From JAGWBJ01 sp034423015 (GTDB lineage: Bacteria > Chloroflexota > Dehalococcoidia > Lucifugimonadales > JAGWBF01), in assembly GCA_034423015.1 (NCBI GenBank), contig DAOUJG010000036.1, positions 1-64,000 on the forward strand: 64,000 nucleotides of DNA. The letters run 5' to 3'. The position numbers and the translations under genes are program-made. The notes beneath the pieces were generated by a model that saw nothing but the letters and a program-made list of their open reading frames with translations, had not been told where the DNA came from and did not search any database. Each line of letters opens with the position of its first letter. Position 1 is the stretch's first letter. Positions 24,849 through 34,413 of the stretch are shown piece by piece.

Positions 24849-26045
24849 GTGACAGCCGTGGTATCAGCCAAGATAGTGGCGCTGGCCCAGGAGTACATGG
24901 CAGGGGGCGCCGGCCCCCGGGTGGACGGCTGGCTGGTCCACGACTACCGGGGCTCCAACCCCATCTTCCGAAGGCTGGTCGGCGAGCTGGACGGGTTCAT
25001 CACCCGCCCCTGCTTCCTCTTCGTGCCCGCAGAGGGGCGTCCGCGGCTGTTGGTCCACCACGTGGACGCCGGCAAGTTTCGCGGGATGGACCTGGACAGC
25101 ACCGTGTACAGCAGCCGGAGGTCCATGCTGGAGGGAATGGGGGCCCTGGCGCCCTCGGGGGCAACGGTGGCCATGGAGTACTCGCCCGGCGGCGCGATGC
25201 CAAGGGTCTCCAAGGTCGACGCGGGCACCATCGACATGCTCCGCGGCCTGGACCTGGAGGTGGTCTCCTCGGCGGACCTGGTCCAGTACGCGACCCTGCG
25301 CTGGGACGACGCGGCGCTGGCCTCCCACCTCCGGGCGGCCGACGCCCTGACCCGTATAGTCCAGGGGGCCTTCGCCTACGTGGGGGCGCATCTGGAGGAC
25401 GGGCCCACTGAGTACGACGTGGCCGAGCTGATTCGGGACCGGTTCCGGGAGGAGGGCATGCACTCCCCCGACGGCCCCATAGTCGCGGTCAACGGCCACG
25501 CAAGCGACCCCCACTACGAGCCGGCGCCCGAGGGGAGCAGCGTCATCCGCCGGGGGGACTGGCTGCTCATCGACCTGTGGGCCAGGGAGACCGCTCAGGA
25601 CGCCATGTACGCCGACATCACCTGGGTGGCCTACGTGGGCGACAGGGTGCCCGAGGAGCACCGGAAGGTGTGGGAGATCGTCTCCACCGCCAGGGACTCG
25701 GCCCTCAAGTACCTGGAGGGGTCGGCACGCCAGGGCATCACGCTGCAGGGGGCCCAGGTCGACCGCATTGCCCGGGAGTACATCGCCCGCCAGGGGTACG
25801 GGGAGCAGTTCACCCACAGGCTCGGCCACAGCATCAACACCGAGGTGCACGGCGACGCGGTGAACCTGGACGGGTTCGAGACCGAGGACACGCGGAGCAT
25901 CGTGCCCGGGATCTGCTTCAGCATCGAGCCCGGCATCTACCTGCCCGAGTTCGGGGTGCGCTCGGAGATCGACGTCTATATGTCCGAGGATGGTCCCTAC
26001 GCCACCACCGAGGTGCAGCGGGACGTGGTGCTGATCGCCCCCTAG
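24849..26045 (+). CDS. M24-family metallopeptidase (Xaa-Pro peptidase-like)
   Basis: 398 aa; GTG 24849 sits beside GGGGAGGAGAGG, with GTG 24858 an alternative. The C-terminal pita-bread domain has all five metal ligands: Asp in LLIDLWA, Asp in MYADITW, His in HRLGHSINTEVHG, Glu in SIEPGIYLPE and Glu in RSEIDVY. The N-terminal creatinase-like domain is present (~1-150). It would cleave Xaa-Pro bonds or act as a creatinase-like amidinohydrolase. Its stop shares the CTAG at 26042-26045 with the convergent pmbA-like gene. Confidence 0.9.
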   Translation: MTAVVSAKIVALAQEYMAGGAGPRVDGWLVHDYRGSNPIFRRLVGELDGFITRPCFLFVPAEGRPRLLVHHVDAGKFRGMDLDSTVYSSRRSMLEGMGALAPSGATVAMEYSPGGAMPRVSKVDAGTIDMLRGLDLEVVSSADLVQYATLRWDDAALASHLRAADALTRIVQGAFAYVGAHLEDGPTEYDVAELIRDRFREEGMHSPDGPIVAVNGHASDPHYEPAPEGSSVIRRGDWLLIDLWARETAQDAMYADITWVAYVGDRVPEEHRKVWEIVSTARDSALKYLEGSARQGITLQGAQVDRIAREYIARQGYGEQFTHRLGHSINTEVHGDAVNLDGFETEDTRSIVPGICFSIEPGIYLPEFGVRSEIDVYMSEDGPYATTEVQRDVVLIAP

Positions 26046-27601
26046 AAGACCTGCTCCATGTAGTCGCCGATCTCGTCGAGGTGGAAGTCCTCCACGGCCA
26101 CCTCGGGGGTCCACGCCACCTGGTCCGACGCCCACCGCACCGTCGGCACCTGCCGGTCCCCGATGCCCAGCACTTTGTTCAGGGTGTTGTGCACGTTCTC
26201 GTTCATCCGCAGGGTGTTGGGCTTCAGGGGAGACGTGATGCGGCCGCCCTCGATGAGGTAGGAGTCGCCGACGATGGTGCCGCTGAAGTCGCCTGCGCCG
26301 ATGCCGTTGACCGGGTAAGTGTACCAGATGCGGCCGATGTACAGGCCGTCCCCGACCATGCGCAGCAGGTCTCGGTGGGAGTGTTGCCGGGCCCCCTCGA
26401 CGGTCAGGTTGGTGGGGGTCGTGGAGGGTGGCGAGTCGAAGTTGCGCCCGCCGCCGCGACCCGTCCGGAACCCGTTCCTGGGCGCTATGTCACCCGCGAC
26501 GTCCTTGGGGTCGACTCCCAGCTTCTCCCGCCCCTTGGGGTCGTTGAGCACCCGCTGGTGGTCGTAGTGGTTGGCCAGGGCCCCCACCAGCACCCCGTCC
26601 CGTATCAGGTCGGTGCGGCCCGTGGGGAGGCCCTCGTCGGTTATGGCCTTGCTGGCCGCCCTCCCGGCCGCGGCGCCGTCGTCGTACAGCCGCAGGTCGG
26701 GGGACGCCACCTGCTGGCCCCACTTGCCCAGAAAGGTCGACGCGCCGGCGTAGAAGGTGTCCAGGTACAGGCTGGGCATGAGGACCCACTCCAGGATCTC
26801 CGTCAGGGTCTGGGGGCCCAGGACCACCCGGTAGGCGCCCCCGGGCACGCGCTTGCCGTCGATGGCGCGGATGGCGTTTCGGGCGGCGTCGGCCCCGGGG
26901 TCTCCCGTGAAGTCGGAGACGGCGTTGCTGACGGACCAGCCGCTGCCCTTGGCCGCCTGGTCTTCGAGCATGGCGGTGGTGAAGGCCATCACCATGGTGG
27001 ACTCGTCCGTCTGGACCCTGGGCATGTGGGTGGAGGCGATGGCCATCCGCTCCTGGAGCATGACCACGTCGCCTCCCAGGATGACTCCCAGGTCCCGGAC
27101 GCCCTCGGGGGAGCCGGCCACGTTCAGCAGCTCCTCGGAGGTGGTGAACACCTCCAGCGCCCGCTCCACCGTCTGCCATCCGGCGCGGACCATGCCGTTG
27201 CTGCCCATGCGCATGATGGCGGGGTCGTGGTAGCGGCCCAGCGCCGGGCGGCCGCCGGTGGGCCTGGGCAGGGACACGTACTCGTTGTCCCGGACGGCCC
27301 CCCGCCGCGCCTTCGCCAGGGCCCGCTTCACCCCCTCGACGGACAGGTCGGCGGGCTCGCTGCCGAACCCCGTCTTGACGCCGTCGGGGGTGTCGAAGGC
27401 CACTCGGATGCCCAGGCCGTAGGACTCCAGGGACTTGGGCTCCTCGACGCCGTTGGAGGGGATGCGGGAGGTGTAGTTGAGCCGCACGGTGAGGTTGCCG
27501 TTGGCCGAGGCGAACACCTCGGCCTCGGCCACGTCGGCCTGGGTCCTCAGGTACGCCAGCCCGTCGCGGACGGTGCGGCGAAGGTTCGATAGTGGCTGCA
27601 T
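26042..27601 (-). CDS. pmbA: TldE/PmbA-family metalloprotease-like subunit
   Basis: 519 aa, longer than the usual ~450. It is the non-catalytic partner type of TldD: the N-terminus has AEVFASANGNLTVR and ESYGLGIRVAF, and the middle has the PmbA pattern with RVVLGPQTLTEIL and LYDDGAAAGRA, but no HExxxH. TldD-TldE heterodimers degrade unfolded or modified small peptides and process microcins and CcdA. Here it is the last gene of a tldD-PaREP1-pmbA set, with 37 bp to the PaREP1-like gene. Confidence 0.87.
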   Translation of the reverse strand: MQPLSNLRRTVRDGLAYLRTQADVAEAEVFASANGNLTVRLNYTSRIPSNGVEEPKSLESYGLGIRVAFDTPDGVKTGFGSEPADLSVEGVKRALAKARRGAVRDNEYVSLPRPTGGRPALGRYHDPAIMRMGSNGMVRAGWQTVERALEVFTTSEELLNVAGSPEGVRDLGVILGGDVVMLQERMAIASTHMPRVQTDESTMVMAFTTAMLEDQAAKGSGWSVSNAVSDFTGDPGADAARNAIRAIDGKRVPGGAYRVVLGPQTLTEILEWVLMPSLYLDTFYAGASTFLGKWGQQVASPDLRLYDDGAAAGRAASKAITDEGLPTGRTDLIRDGVLVGALANHYDHQRVLNDPKGREKLGVDPKDVAGDIAPRNGFRTGRGGGRNFDSPPSTTPTNLTVEGARQHSHRDLLRMVGDGLYIGRIWYTYPVNGIGAGDFSGTIVGDSYLIEGGRITSPLKPNTLRMNENVHNTLNKVLGIGDRQVPTVRWASDQVAWTPEVAVEDFHLDEIGDYMEQVF

Positions 27602-27638
27602 CTATACTTCTTCCTCGTTTCCAGACTCGGGAAAGGGA

Positions 27639-27998
27639 CTATTGCACAAGCCTGTCCAACCCGTCCACGAACCTCTCCACCTGGTCGAGCCCTATCTCGA
27701 CCATCTCTCTGCTCAGTACATTCTCATAGAAGTTGATGTGAAGACCGTTTGCGGTATAGAAGACCATGCCGAGCTGGCGGTCACCCGTTTCCGACACCAT
27801 CCGGTTCACCACCTCGAAGAGGGCCGCGTGCCCGTCGTGGCGCCATCCACGCCTCTCCGCGACTGCCTTCACCATCTGGGCGGCGGCGCCCCAGCTCTTC
27901 TCCGACGCCTGGCGAAGGTCGCCCTGGGCCAGCTCGTGCCGGGCTTTCTCCAGCAGCTCGCGTCCGGCGGACTTGCACTTTTCTCCGTCCTGGGCCAT
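27639..27998 (-). CDS. PaREP1/HEPN-like small helical protein
   Basis: 119 aa, ATG 27998, 11 bp after the tldD stop. It is predicted all-helical; LLEKARHELAQGDLRQASEKSWGAAAQ and then AERRGWRHDGH match the PaREP1 / HEPN-type helix pattern known mainly from archaea. No RxxxxH catalytic motif is obvious, unlike the HEPN-like gene at 46879. Its place between two subunits of one protease complex is unusual and suggests an adaptor or substrate role (inference). Confidence 0.75.
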   Translation of the reverse strand: MAQDGEKCKSAGRELLEKARHELAQGDLRQASEKSWGAAAQMVKAVAERRGWRHDGHAALFEVVNRMVSETGDRQLGMVFYTANGLHINFYENVLSREMVEIGLDQVERFVDGLDRLVQ

Positions 27999-28009
27999 CG
28001 TCGTTCCCG

Positions 28010-29587
28010 CTACCCCGGCCCCGTCAGGCGGGCGACGCCGCGCATGGTGGGGCCGCCGTTGCTCATGCGTTTGGCCTGCATGGGTTGGCCCTTGCCGCAG
28101 TTGGGGATGGGGTACATGCGGAAGTCCCGCCCCACCGCGTCGATGCTGGTGAAGTAGTCCCTGGAGTCCGAGGTGATGCCCCCGTCGCGGTAGAGGCGGC
28201 CGAGTTCGCCGTTCTTGATCTCGTACACCTTGACCGCCGTGATGCGAAAGTTCTCCCGGGCCTCGGAGACCGACGGGATGCGGTGGCCGGAGACGTAGTA
28301 TCCGTCCTCCACCTCGGAGACTATCTCCTTGGGGTCCCGGTCGCCGGGGGCGAAGACGGTGTTGGTCATGCGGATGAGGGGTATGAGGCTGGCCTCGGTG
28401 GCCCGGGCCGAGCCGTTGGGCTCGACGCCCAGGACGCCCGCGGTCTGCCGGTTGTTCAGGAACTCCTCGAAGTAGCCGCCCCGGATGTGGTAGGCCCGGC
28501 GGGCGGGGGTGCCGTCGTGGTCGTAGGCGAAGGAGCCGAACCCCTCCATGGTGGGGTCGGAGAAGGCGTTGACCAGGGGCGAGGCTATCTGCCGGCCCAC
28601 CTGGTTGTCGTTGACGTCCTTGAGGAACCAGCTCCTGCCGGCGTAGGAGGTCTCGTACTTGAGCCCCCGGTCCAGCTCCGACGGGTGGCCCACCACCTCG
28701 TGGACCAGCAGGGTGTTGAAGTGAGGGTCGGTGACCACCACCACCGGCTTGTCCGGGGCCTTCAGGGGCGGCGCGTTGGCGACCTCGACGGCGTCGGTGG
28801 CCAGGTCCCTGCAGAAGGTGACGAAGTCGGGCAGGACGATGGTGTCGCCGTTGTCGTGGCCCTCGGTGAGGAGCTCCCATCCCCGCTGGTGCCCCGAGAA
28901 GTCGTAGATCTCCAGGGTCCCGTGCTGGCTGGTGCAGATGGCGATGACGAACCCCTCGGTCTGGGCGAAGCTCTGGTCGATGTCGGCGCCCTCGGAGCTG
29001 ACGAACAGCTCCCGCATCAGCGTGGTGGTGGCCGAGGCGGCGCAGTAGGCCACCTGGTCGCTGACGCCCCGGGCGGCGTTGCACGAGTCCACCGCCATCC
29101 GGACCGTCTCCTCCAGGGGGACGGTGCGGGGGTCGTCCCGGTAGGTGGCGGCCACCGTGTCCCTGGCTACGGCCACCGGGGCCAGGGCCGAATCGTAGAG
29201 GCTCTGCCCCAGGACGCCAAAGCGCCGGGCGGCGGCCGCCTTCATGCGGGCGCTGGCCCGGGCGCGGCGGTGGGCCTCCCGTATCCCGTCCAGGACCACC
29301 TCGGATATGCGGTCCGTGTCCGATGTCCCCAGGATCCTGCCGTAGTAGCCGGGAGCCGAGGTCCTGCCGCCAGCGATGACCCGCACGCCGAAGTCGAAGG
29401 CGTAGTCCTCGGCGCTCATCTTCTCGTTGCCGTTCTCGGCCACGGCCCCCTTCTCCTCCTTGACCTGCATGCGCACGTCGCAATAGCGGAGGCCGGGTAG
29501 GCGCTTGGCATCCTCGTTTACGAGGGAGACGATCCGGGACCGGACCCTTTCGATGAACTCGACTTCTACGCGCTCTGCCACGGGCAT
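28010..29587 (-). CDS. tldD: TldD-family zinc metalloprotease subunit
   Basis: 525 aa. The active-site motif HEVVGH lies in LLVHEVVGHPSELDR (~residue 290), the TldD-type HExxxH that binds zinc; a downstream GGxxxD-like segment and YVSGHRIPSV complete the family pattern. It forms the catalytic half of TldD/TldE, which cuts unfolded peptides inside a closed dimer. ATG 29587 gives MPVAERVEV. It follows ilvD by ~69 bp in the same direction. Confidence 0.92.
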   Translation of the reverse strand: MPVAERVEVEFIERVRSRIVSLVNEDAKRLPGLRYCDVRMQVKEEKGAVAENGNEKMSAEDYAFDFGVRVIAGGRTSAPGYYGRILGTSDTDRISEVVLDGIREAHRRARASARMKAAAARRFGVLGQSLYDSALAPVAVARDTVAATYRDDPRTVPLEETVRMAVDSCNAARGVSDQVAYCAASATTTLMRELFVSSEGADIDQSFAQTEGFVIAICTSQHGTLEIYDFSGHQRGWELLTEGHDNGDTIVLPDFVTFCRDLATDAVEVANAPPLKAPDKPVVVVTDPHFNTLLVHEVVGHPSELDRGLKYETSYAGRSWFLKDVNDNQVGRQIASPLVNAFSDPTMEGFGSFAYDHDGTPARRAYHIRGGYFEEFLNNRQTAGVLGVEPNGSARATEASLIPLIRMTNTVFAPGDRDPKEIVSEVEDGYYVSGHRIPSVSEARENFRITAVKVYEIKNGELGRLYRDGGITSDSRDYFTSIDAVGRDFRMYPIPNCGKGQPMQAKRMSNGGPTMRGVARLTGPG

Positions 29588-29656
29588 GCTCCTAACCTGC
29601 GGCGCCGGCCGCAGTGTCCTAGTCTCTTTCAGGCGAGGCTGTGGAGACTTGGCCCG

Positions 29657-31342
29657 CTAGCCCGTGACCGCGCCCTGGGCGGCGGAGGAGACGAGCTTGG
29701 CGTACTTGGCCAGGGCGCCGGTATCGAAGTTGGGGGCGGGGGCGCTCCACCGGGCCCGGCGCCTCTCCATCTCCTCGGGTGGTATGGCCACGTCCAGCCG
29801 TCGTTCGGGGACGTCCAGAGTCACCACGTCGCCCTCCCGGACGTGGGCTATGGGGCCGCCCAGGGCCGCTTCGGGCGCCACGTGACCCACCATCAGCCCC
29901 CGGGTGGCGCCCGAGAACCGTCCGTCGGTGACCAGCGCCACCTCCTGGCCCAAGCCCTGTCCCACCAGGGCCGCCGTCACCGCCAGCATCTCCCTCATGC
30001 CCGGGCCGCCCCTGGGCCCCTCGTACCGGATCACCACCACGTCGCCCGAGCCTATCTCCCGCCTCTGGATGGCCTGGAACGCGTCCTCTTCCCGGTCGAA
30101 TACCCGGGCCGGACCCTCGTGGGTGATGTGCTGGCTGGCGGCCACCTTGACCACCGATCCGTCGGGGGCAAGGTTGCCCCGGAGGATCACCAGGCCCCCC
30201 GTGGGCGCCAGGGGGGTCTCCACGTGGTGGACGATCCGTTGGCCGTCGTCGGTATCTATGGCCTCCAGGTTCTGCGCCAGGGTCCTGCCCGTGACGGTCA
30301 TGGTGTCCTCGTGCAGCAGGCCCGCGGCCAGCAGCCGCTTCATCACCAGGGGCACCCCGCCGACCCGGTCCAGGTCGGCCATGACGTACTTCCCCCCGGG
30401 CTTCATGTCGGCGATGTAGGGGGTGCGAGTGCTGACCCGGTCGAAGTCCTCCAACGTGAGGGAGACGCCCGCCTCGTGGGCGATGGCCAGCAGATGGAGC
30501 ACCGCGTTGGTGGAGCCGCCCATGGACGCCACCACCGCCACGGCGTTCTCGAAGGCCTCCTTGGTGAGTATATCCCGGGGGGTGACTCCACGCTCCAGCA
30601 TGTCCATCGCCGCCGCGCCCGCCCGCCGGCAGCTCTCCAGGATCCTGTCGTCGGTGGCGGGGATGGAGGACACGCCGGGCAGGGACATTCCCATGGCCTC
30701 GATGGCCGAGGCCATGGTGTTGGCGGTGAACATGCCGGCGCAGGAGCCGGCGCCGGGACAGGCGCAGCCCTCGATCTCCGTGAGGTCCTCGTCGGACATG
30801 CTGCCCGTGGAGTGGGCTCCCACCGCCTCGAATACGTCCTGTATGTTTACGTCCCGTCCCTGGAAGCTGCCGGGCATGATGGTGCCGCCATACACGAAGA
30901 CGCTTGGGATGTTGAGACGTGTGGCCGCCATCAGGGTGCCGGGGAGGTTCTTGTCGCAGCCCGCGATGGTGACCAGGGCGTCGAACCTCTGGCCGAAGGC
31001 GACCACCTCGATGGAGTCGGCGATGACCTCCCGGCTGATGAGGGACGCCTTCATGCCCTGGGTGCCCATGGTGATGCCGTCGCTGACGGTGATGGTCCCG
31101 AACTCGAAGGGGGTGCCCCCGGCGCCCTTTATTCCCGTGCGCACCTCCCCGGCCAGGGTCCCCAGGTGGACGTTGCAGGGGGTGATGTCGCTGGCCAGGT
31201 TGGCCACGCCGACGAAGGGCTGCCTCAGGTCGTCGGGCGTCAGTCCCATGGCGTGCAGCATGGCGCGGGCGGGGGCGCGCTCGGGGCCTTCGGTGACCTC
31301 CCAGCTCCGGTGTTTCATCGACGTACCTTTGACTACTACCAT
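29657..31342 (-). CDS. ilvD: Dihydroxy-acid dehydratase
   Basis: 561 aa, full length; ATG 31342 follows AAAGGAGAAG, and an inner ATG at 31318 is weaker. Fe-S cluster cysteines are in TPCNVHLG, IAGCDKNLPG and GAGSCAGMFTANTM, with the catalytic region GGSTNAVLHL and RFSGATRG late in the protein. It performs the third step of valine/isoleucine synthesis. The motif residue usually Gly is Ala in SCAGM. No other ilv gene is near; it sits between the cyclodeaminase-like gene and tldD. Confidence 0.95.
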   Translation of the reverse strand: MVVVKGTSMKHRSWEVTEGPERAPARAMLHAMGLTPDDLRQPFVGVANLASDITPCNVHLGTLAGEVRTGIKGAGGTPFEFGTITVSDGITMGTQGMKASLISREVIADSIEVVAFGQRFDALVTIAGCDKNLPGTLMAATRLNIPSVFVYGGTIMPGSFQGRDVNIQDVFEAVGAHSTGSMSDEDLTEIEGCACPGAGSCAGMFTANTMASAIEAMGMSLPGVSSIPATDDRILESCRRAGAAAMDMLERGVTPRDILTKEAFENAVAVVASMGGSTNAVLHLLAIAHEAGVSLTLEDFDRVSTRTPYIADMKPGGKYVMADLDRVGGVPLVMKRLLAAGLLHEDTMTVTGRTLAQNLEAIDTDDGQRIVHHVETPLAPTGGLVILRGNLAPDGSVVKVAASQHITHEGPARVFDREEDAFQAIQRREIGSGDVVVIRYEGPRGGPGMREMLAVTAALVGQGLGQEVALVTDGRFSGATRGLMVGHVAPEAALGGPIAHVREGDVVTLDVPERRLDVAIPPEEMERRRARWSAPAPNFDTGALAKYAKLVSSAAQGAVTG

Positions 31343-31510
31343 GGGCTCTTCTCCTTTGTTGCCGAAGTGGGTGTCGCCGAGCTGGCGTCGCGAGAATGGC
31401 CGGCCTTCGGGAAGGGCGGCTTCCAGCGCTGCATAATTATAGGTGGCCCCGACCCGCCACACAACCTGGCGGGCTCGGCCGGCCCATCGCAGGAGGGAGC
31501 GCCGGAGGGG

Positions 31511-32473
31511 TCAGAAGGGCAGCTCCTGGCCGACACCCTGCTCCCTGGCCTTGCCGTACACGTGGAGGGCTGCGGCCACGTCCTCCAGCCCCACGCCCTG
31601 GGACTCGAAGAGGGTGACGGCGTCGCCGTCGGGCCGTCCGGACATCCGGCCCGACACCACGTCCTTCAGCTCGTGGGCCATGGCCCAGCGAAAGGCGGCG
31701 CGCTCGGCGGCCCATATCAGGTCGCCGCACTCTATCCTGGCCTGCTCCAGGTCGTCCACCACTATGAGTCCGGACCTTGCCACCGCCGCCGGGTCGATCT
31801 CCCGGCGCATCCAGTGGTTGCCCCCGGCCGCGTTTACGTGGGCGCCGTCCTTCAGCCACTCCCCCTTCAGCACCGGCTCCCGGGAGCTGGTGATGGTGAT
31901 GGCCACGTCCGCGCCCCGCACGCACTCCTCGGCGCTGTCCACGGGGGACACCTGGACATTCAGGCGCTCCCTCATGTGGGCGGCGAATGCCTCCCGCTTC
32001 TCGGGGCTCCGGCTGAAGGCCCGGACCGCCTTGACCTGCCGGACGGCGGCCACGGCTTCGAGCTGAGTCCGCGCCTGGTATCCGGTGCCGATGACGCCGA
32101 CGGTGGAGGCGTCGGACCGGGCCATGTGCCTGGTTGCCAGTCCCGACGCCGCCCCGGTGCGTATCTGCCCCAGGGCGCTGGCCTCCATCACGGCCAGCAA
32201 CGCGCCGGAGTCGCCGTCGTACAGGTTCACCAGGAACCGGGTGGGGCCGCCGGGGAAGGTGGCGTATGCCTTGTAGCCGAAGGCCGACCGGCCGGGGGCC
32301 AGGACGGCCCCGGCCATGAAGTGGAGGAAGCCGTTGGGCATCCTGATGCGGGAGCGGGGCTTGTTGTCTCCAAGGCCTCTGCCGGCGTTGGAGAAAGCGT
32401 CCTCGAGCACGTCCACGCACTCGGCCATGGGCAGGAGGTCTTTCACCTCCCTCTCGTTTAGAAACAGGGCCAT
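31511..32473 (-). CDS. Ornithine cyclodeaminase / mu-crystallin family
   Basis: 320 aa from ATG 32473, with AGGAG upstream. The family pattern is complete: the N-terminal domain has KAYATFPGG, the Rossmann motif is VGVIGTGYQARTQLEA (~128), TSSREPVLKGEWLKDGAHVN precedes the cofactor loop, and Asp in VVDDLEQA matches the catalytic position. Members include ornithine cyclodeaminase, alanine dehydrogenase and ketimine reductases; the substrate is not decidable. It lies in the same minus-strand run as ilvD. Confidence 0.88.
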   Translation of the reverse strand: MALFLNEREVKDLLPMAECVDVLEDAFSNAGRGLGDNKPRSRIRMPNGFLHFMAGAVLAPGRSAFGYKAYATFPGGPTRFLVNLYDGDSGALLAVMEASALGQIRTGAASGLATRHMARSDASTVGVIGTGYQARTQLEAVAAVRQVKAVRAFSRSPEKREAFAAHMRERLNVQVSPVDSAEECVRGADVAITITSSREPVLKGEWLKDGAHVNAAGGNHWMRREIDPAAVARSGLIVVDDLEQARIECGDLIWAAERAAFRWAMAHELKDVVSGRMSGRPDGDAVTLFESQGVGLEDVAAALHVYGKAREQGVGQELPF

Positions 32474-32530
32474 CTTCGTCTCCTGTAAGGGCTGATTGCC
32501 GCCGGGCACCAGTATACCAGCCCGCCGCCA

Positions 32531-33448
32531 CTAGGAGTCGAGGGCGGGGGCTCCCAGGACGCGGTAGAACAGGTCGAAGAACCGTTCTGCGTCCAGCTCC
32601 GTGGACACCAGCACTGCGCCCGGGCCCGGCGTCAGGGCGCTCTCTCCCCGCCGGTCCGGGTCATGGGTCTCCACCTCCACGCTCCCGCGCCGTGTGGCCA
32701 GGATGCCGGGATCCAGGACGGCGGCCATCGCCACGGGGTCGCAGAGCTCGTAGGCGTCCCGGCCTGGGTTTCGCTGGAACCAGCCCAGCAGTATCTGGCC
32801 GGCGAGCCTGGCAGCCGGGCCTCCCGCCAGGAGCCGGTCCGCGCCGGACCGGGAGATGGCGGCCTGGCGGCAGACCCGCAGGTCCACCAGGGTAGTCTCG
32901 ATACCCGAGGCCAGTACCTCCCCGGCAGCCTCCGGGTCGCTGTAGAAGTTGAACTCGGCGTGGGGTGTCACGTTTCCCGGTACGCCCACCGCGCCGCCCA
33001 TGACCACCAGGCGGGAGACCAGGCCCGGGGCGTCGGGGTCGACCCTCAGGAGGCGTGCTACGTTGGTCAGGGGGCCCAGGGCCAGGAGGGTCGTCGGAGT
33101 GGGGCGGCTCCTCAGGGCCTGCCGTAGGAAGTCGACCGCGCCGCCGTCACGGGTGGTGATGGCCGGCTTGGGTAGGCGCACCGTCAGGCCCCGGGGCCCG
33201 TGAAACCCGTAGGCGTAGGGGTAGGAGCCCGTGAGGGGCCTGGATGCGCCCCTGGCGACGGGCACGTCGCCGCGGCCCAGGTACTCCAGGATGGCCAGGG
33301 CGTTCCTGGTGGCGTCGGCCAGCCTGGCGTTGCCCCCGACGGTGGTGAGCCCGGCGACGTCCCTCTGGGAACCGGGCGGGGAGCCGGGGCCCAACGCCAT
33401 GAGCAGCGCTATCGCGTCGTCGGTGCCGGGGTCGGTGTCTATCAGCAC
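32531..33448 (-). CDS. Inosine/uridine-preferring nucleoside hydrolase
   Basis: 305 aa. GTG 33448 is six bases after the stop of the epimerase. The Ca-binding signature LIDTDPGTDDAIALL opens the protein; the family blocks GNARLADATRNAL, LALGPLTNVA, LVVMGGAVGVPGN and AEFNFYSDPEA follow. It hydrolyses N-glycosidic bonds of nucleosides. Its position at the end of a hopanoid run, where HpnH and HpnG handle adenosyl side chains, raises the possibility that it works on nucleoside by-products or on adenosylhopane itself (inference). Confidence 0.9.
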   Translation of the reverse strand: MLIDTDPGTDDAIALLMALGPGSPPGSQRDVAGLTTVGGNARLADATRNALAILEYLGRGDVPVARGASRPLTGSYPYAYGFHGPRGLTVRLPKPAITTRDGGAVDFLRQALRSRPTPTTLLALGPLTNVARLLRVDPDAPGLVSRLVVMGGAVGVPGNVTPHAEFNFYSDPEAAGEVLASGIETTLVDLRVCRQAAISRSGADRLLAGGPAARLAGQILLGWFQRNPGRDAYELCDPVAMAAVLDPGILATRRGSVEVETHDPDRRGESALTPGPGAVLVSTELDAERFFDLFYRVLGAPALDS

Positions 33449-33453
33449 CGTTT

Positions 33454-34413
33454 CTAGGCCCCGATGTCCGGCAGATAGGCCATGAGGGCCTCCTCCGAGG
33501 TGTAGCTAAAGCGGAATCCCGTCTCTCCCTTCAGCTTACCCGTACTCAGGACCAGGGGGTACCGCACGAAGTCCAGGCCCACCGCCGGGGAGTCCTTCTG
33601 GATTCCCAGTCTCCAGGCCGCGCGGACCAGGGGGAAGGCGACCCACGACGGCAGTAGGAACAGCCTGCGCCGGGCCAGCCGGGCCACGCGACTGTACCGT
33701 ATGACGCCCTCGCCGGCGACGTTGAAGGTGCCGGGCGTCGGCCGGACGATGAGCTGGTGGATCAGCCTGGCAAGGTCGTCCTCGTGCACGAACTGCATGG
33801 GCGGGTCGTGGCCGCTGACTCCGATGAGGGCCTTGCGGAAGAAGGCGCGGGTGACGTAGTTGTCGGCGCCGGGGCCCATCACCACGCAGGAGCGGAGTAC
33901 GGTCACGCACGTGTCGGGGTGCCGGGCCGCGTACTCTTGGACCATCTCCTCGCACAGGGCCTTCTCCCTGGCGTACTGGAACGCCACGGGGGCCCGGGCC
34001 GGGGCCTCCTCGGTCAGGGGCACCGGGTTGTCCTGGTGGGCGCCGTAGACGGTGTGGGAGCTCAGGAAGATGAGGTTGGACACCCTGCTGGCGTCACAGG
34101 CCGCCAGGAAGCTCCTCATGCCCTGGAGGTTGGCGTTGCGGACCCTCCCCACCTCCGCGCGGCTGCGGCCGGGCCTGAGCAGGAATGCGAGATGGACCGC
34201 CGCGGTGACCCGGTGGTCCTCGAAGGCGTGGTCCAGCGGCTGCGTAACGTCCAGCCGCTCCGTTGCCACGTTGTGGAAGGGGGTGGGGAGGGAGCGGGTG
34301 TCGATGGCCACGACCCTGGAGAGCCCCTCGTCCCGCTGGAGCACGTTCAGGAGGCGGGTGCCGATGTAGCCCGACGCCCCCGTTACGGCAACCACTGTCC
34401 GCCCGCCGGTCAC
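33454..34413 (-). CDS. NAD-dependent epimerase/dehydratase-family protein
   Basis: 319 aa extended SDR. GTG 34413 overlaps the hpnE stop (GTGA), so translation is coupled. The dinucleotide motif is TGASGYIG (~residues 10-17), the catalytic Ser/Thr region LIFLSSHTVYG and YxxxK is YAREK. It resembles sugar-nucleotide epimerases, as HpnA does, and may modify hopanoid side chains or their sugar donors; this rests on operon position only. Confidence 0.87.
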   Translation of the reverse strand: MTGGRTVVAVTGASGYIGTRLLNVLQRDEGLSRVVAIDTRSLPTPFHNVATERLDVTQPLDHAFEDHRVTAAVHLAFLLRPGRSRAEVGRVRNANLQGMRSFLAACDASRVSNLIFLSSHTVYGAHQDNPVPLTEEAPARAPVAFQYAREKALCEEMVQEYAARHPDTCVTVLRSCVVMGPGADNYVTRAFFRKALIGVSGHDPPMQFVHEDDLARLIHQLIVRPTPGTFNVAGEGVIRYSRVARLARRRLFLLPSWVAFPLVRAAWRLGIQKDSPAVGLDFVRYPLVLSTGKLKGETGFRFSYTSEEALMAYLPDIGA

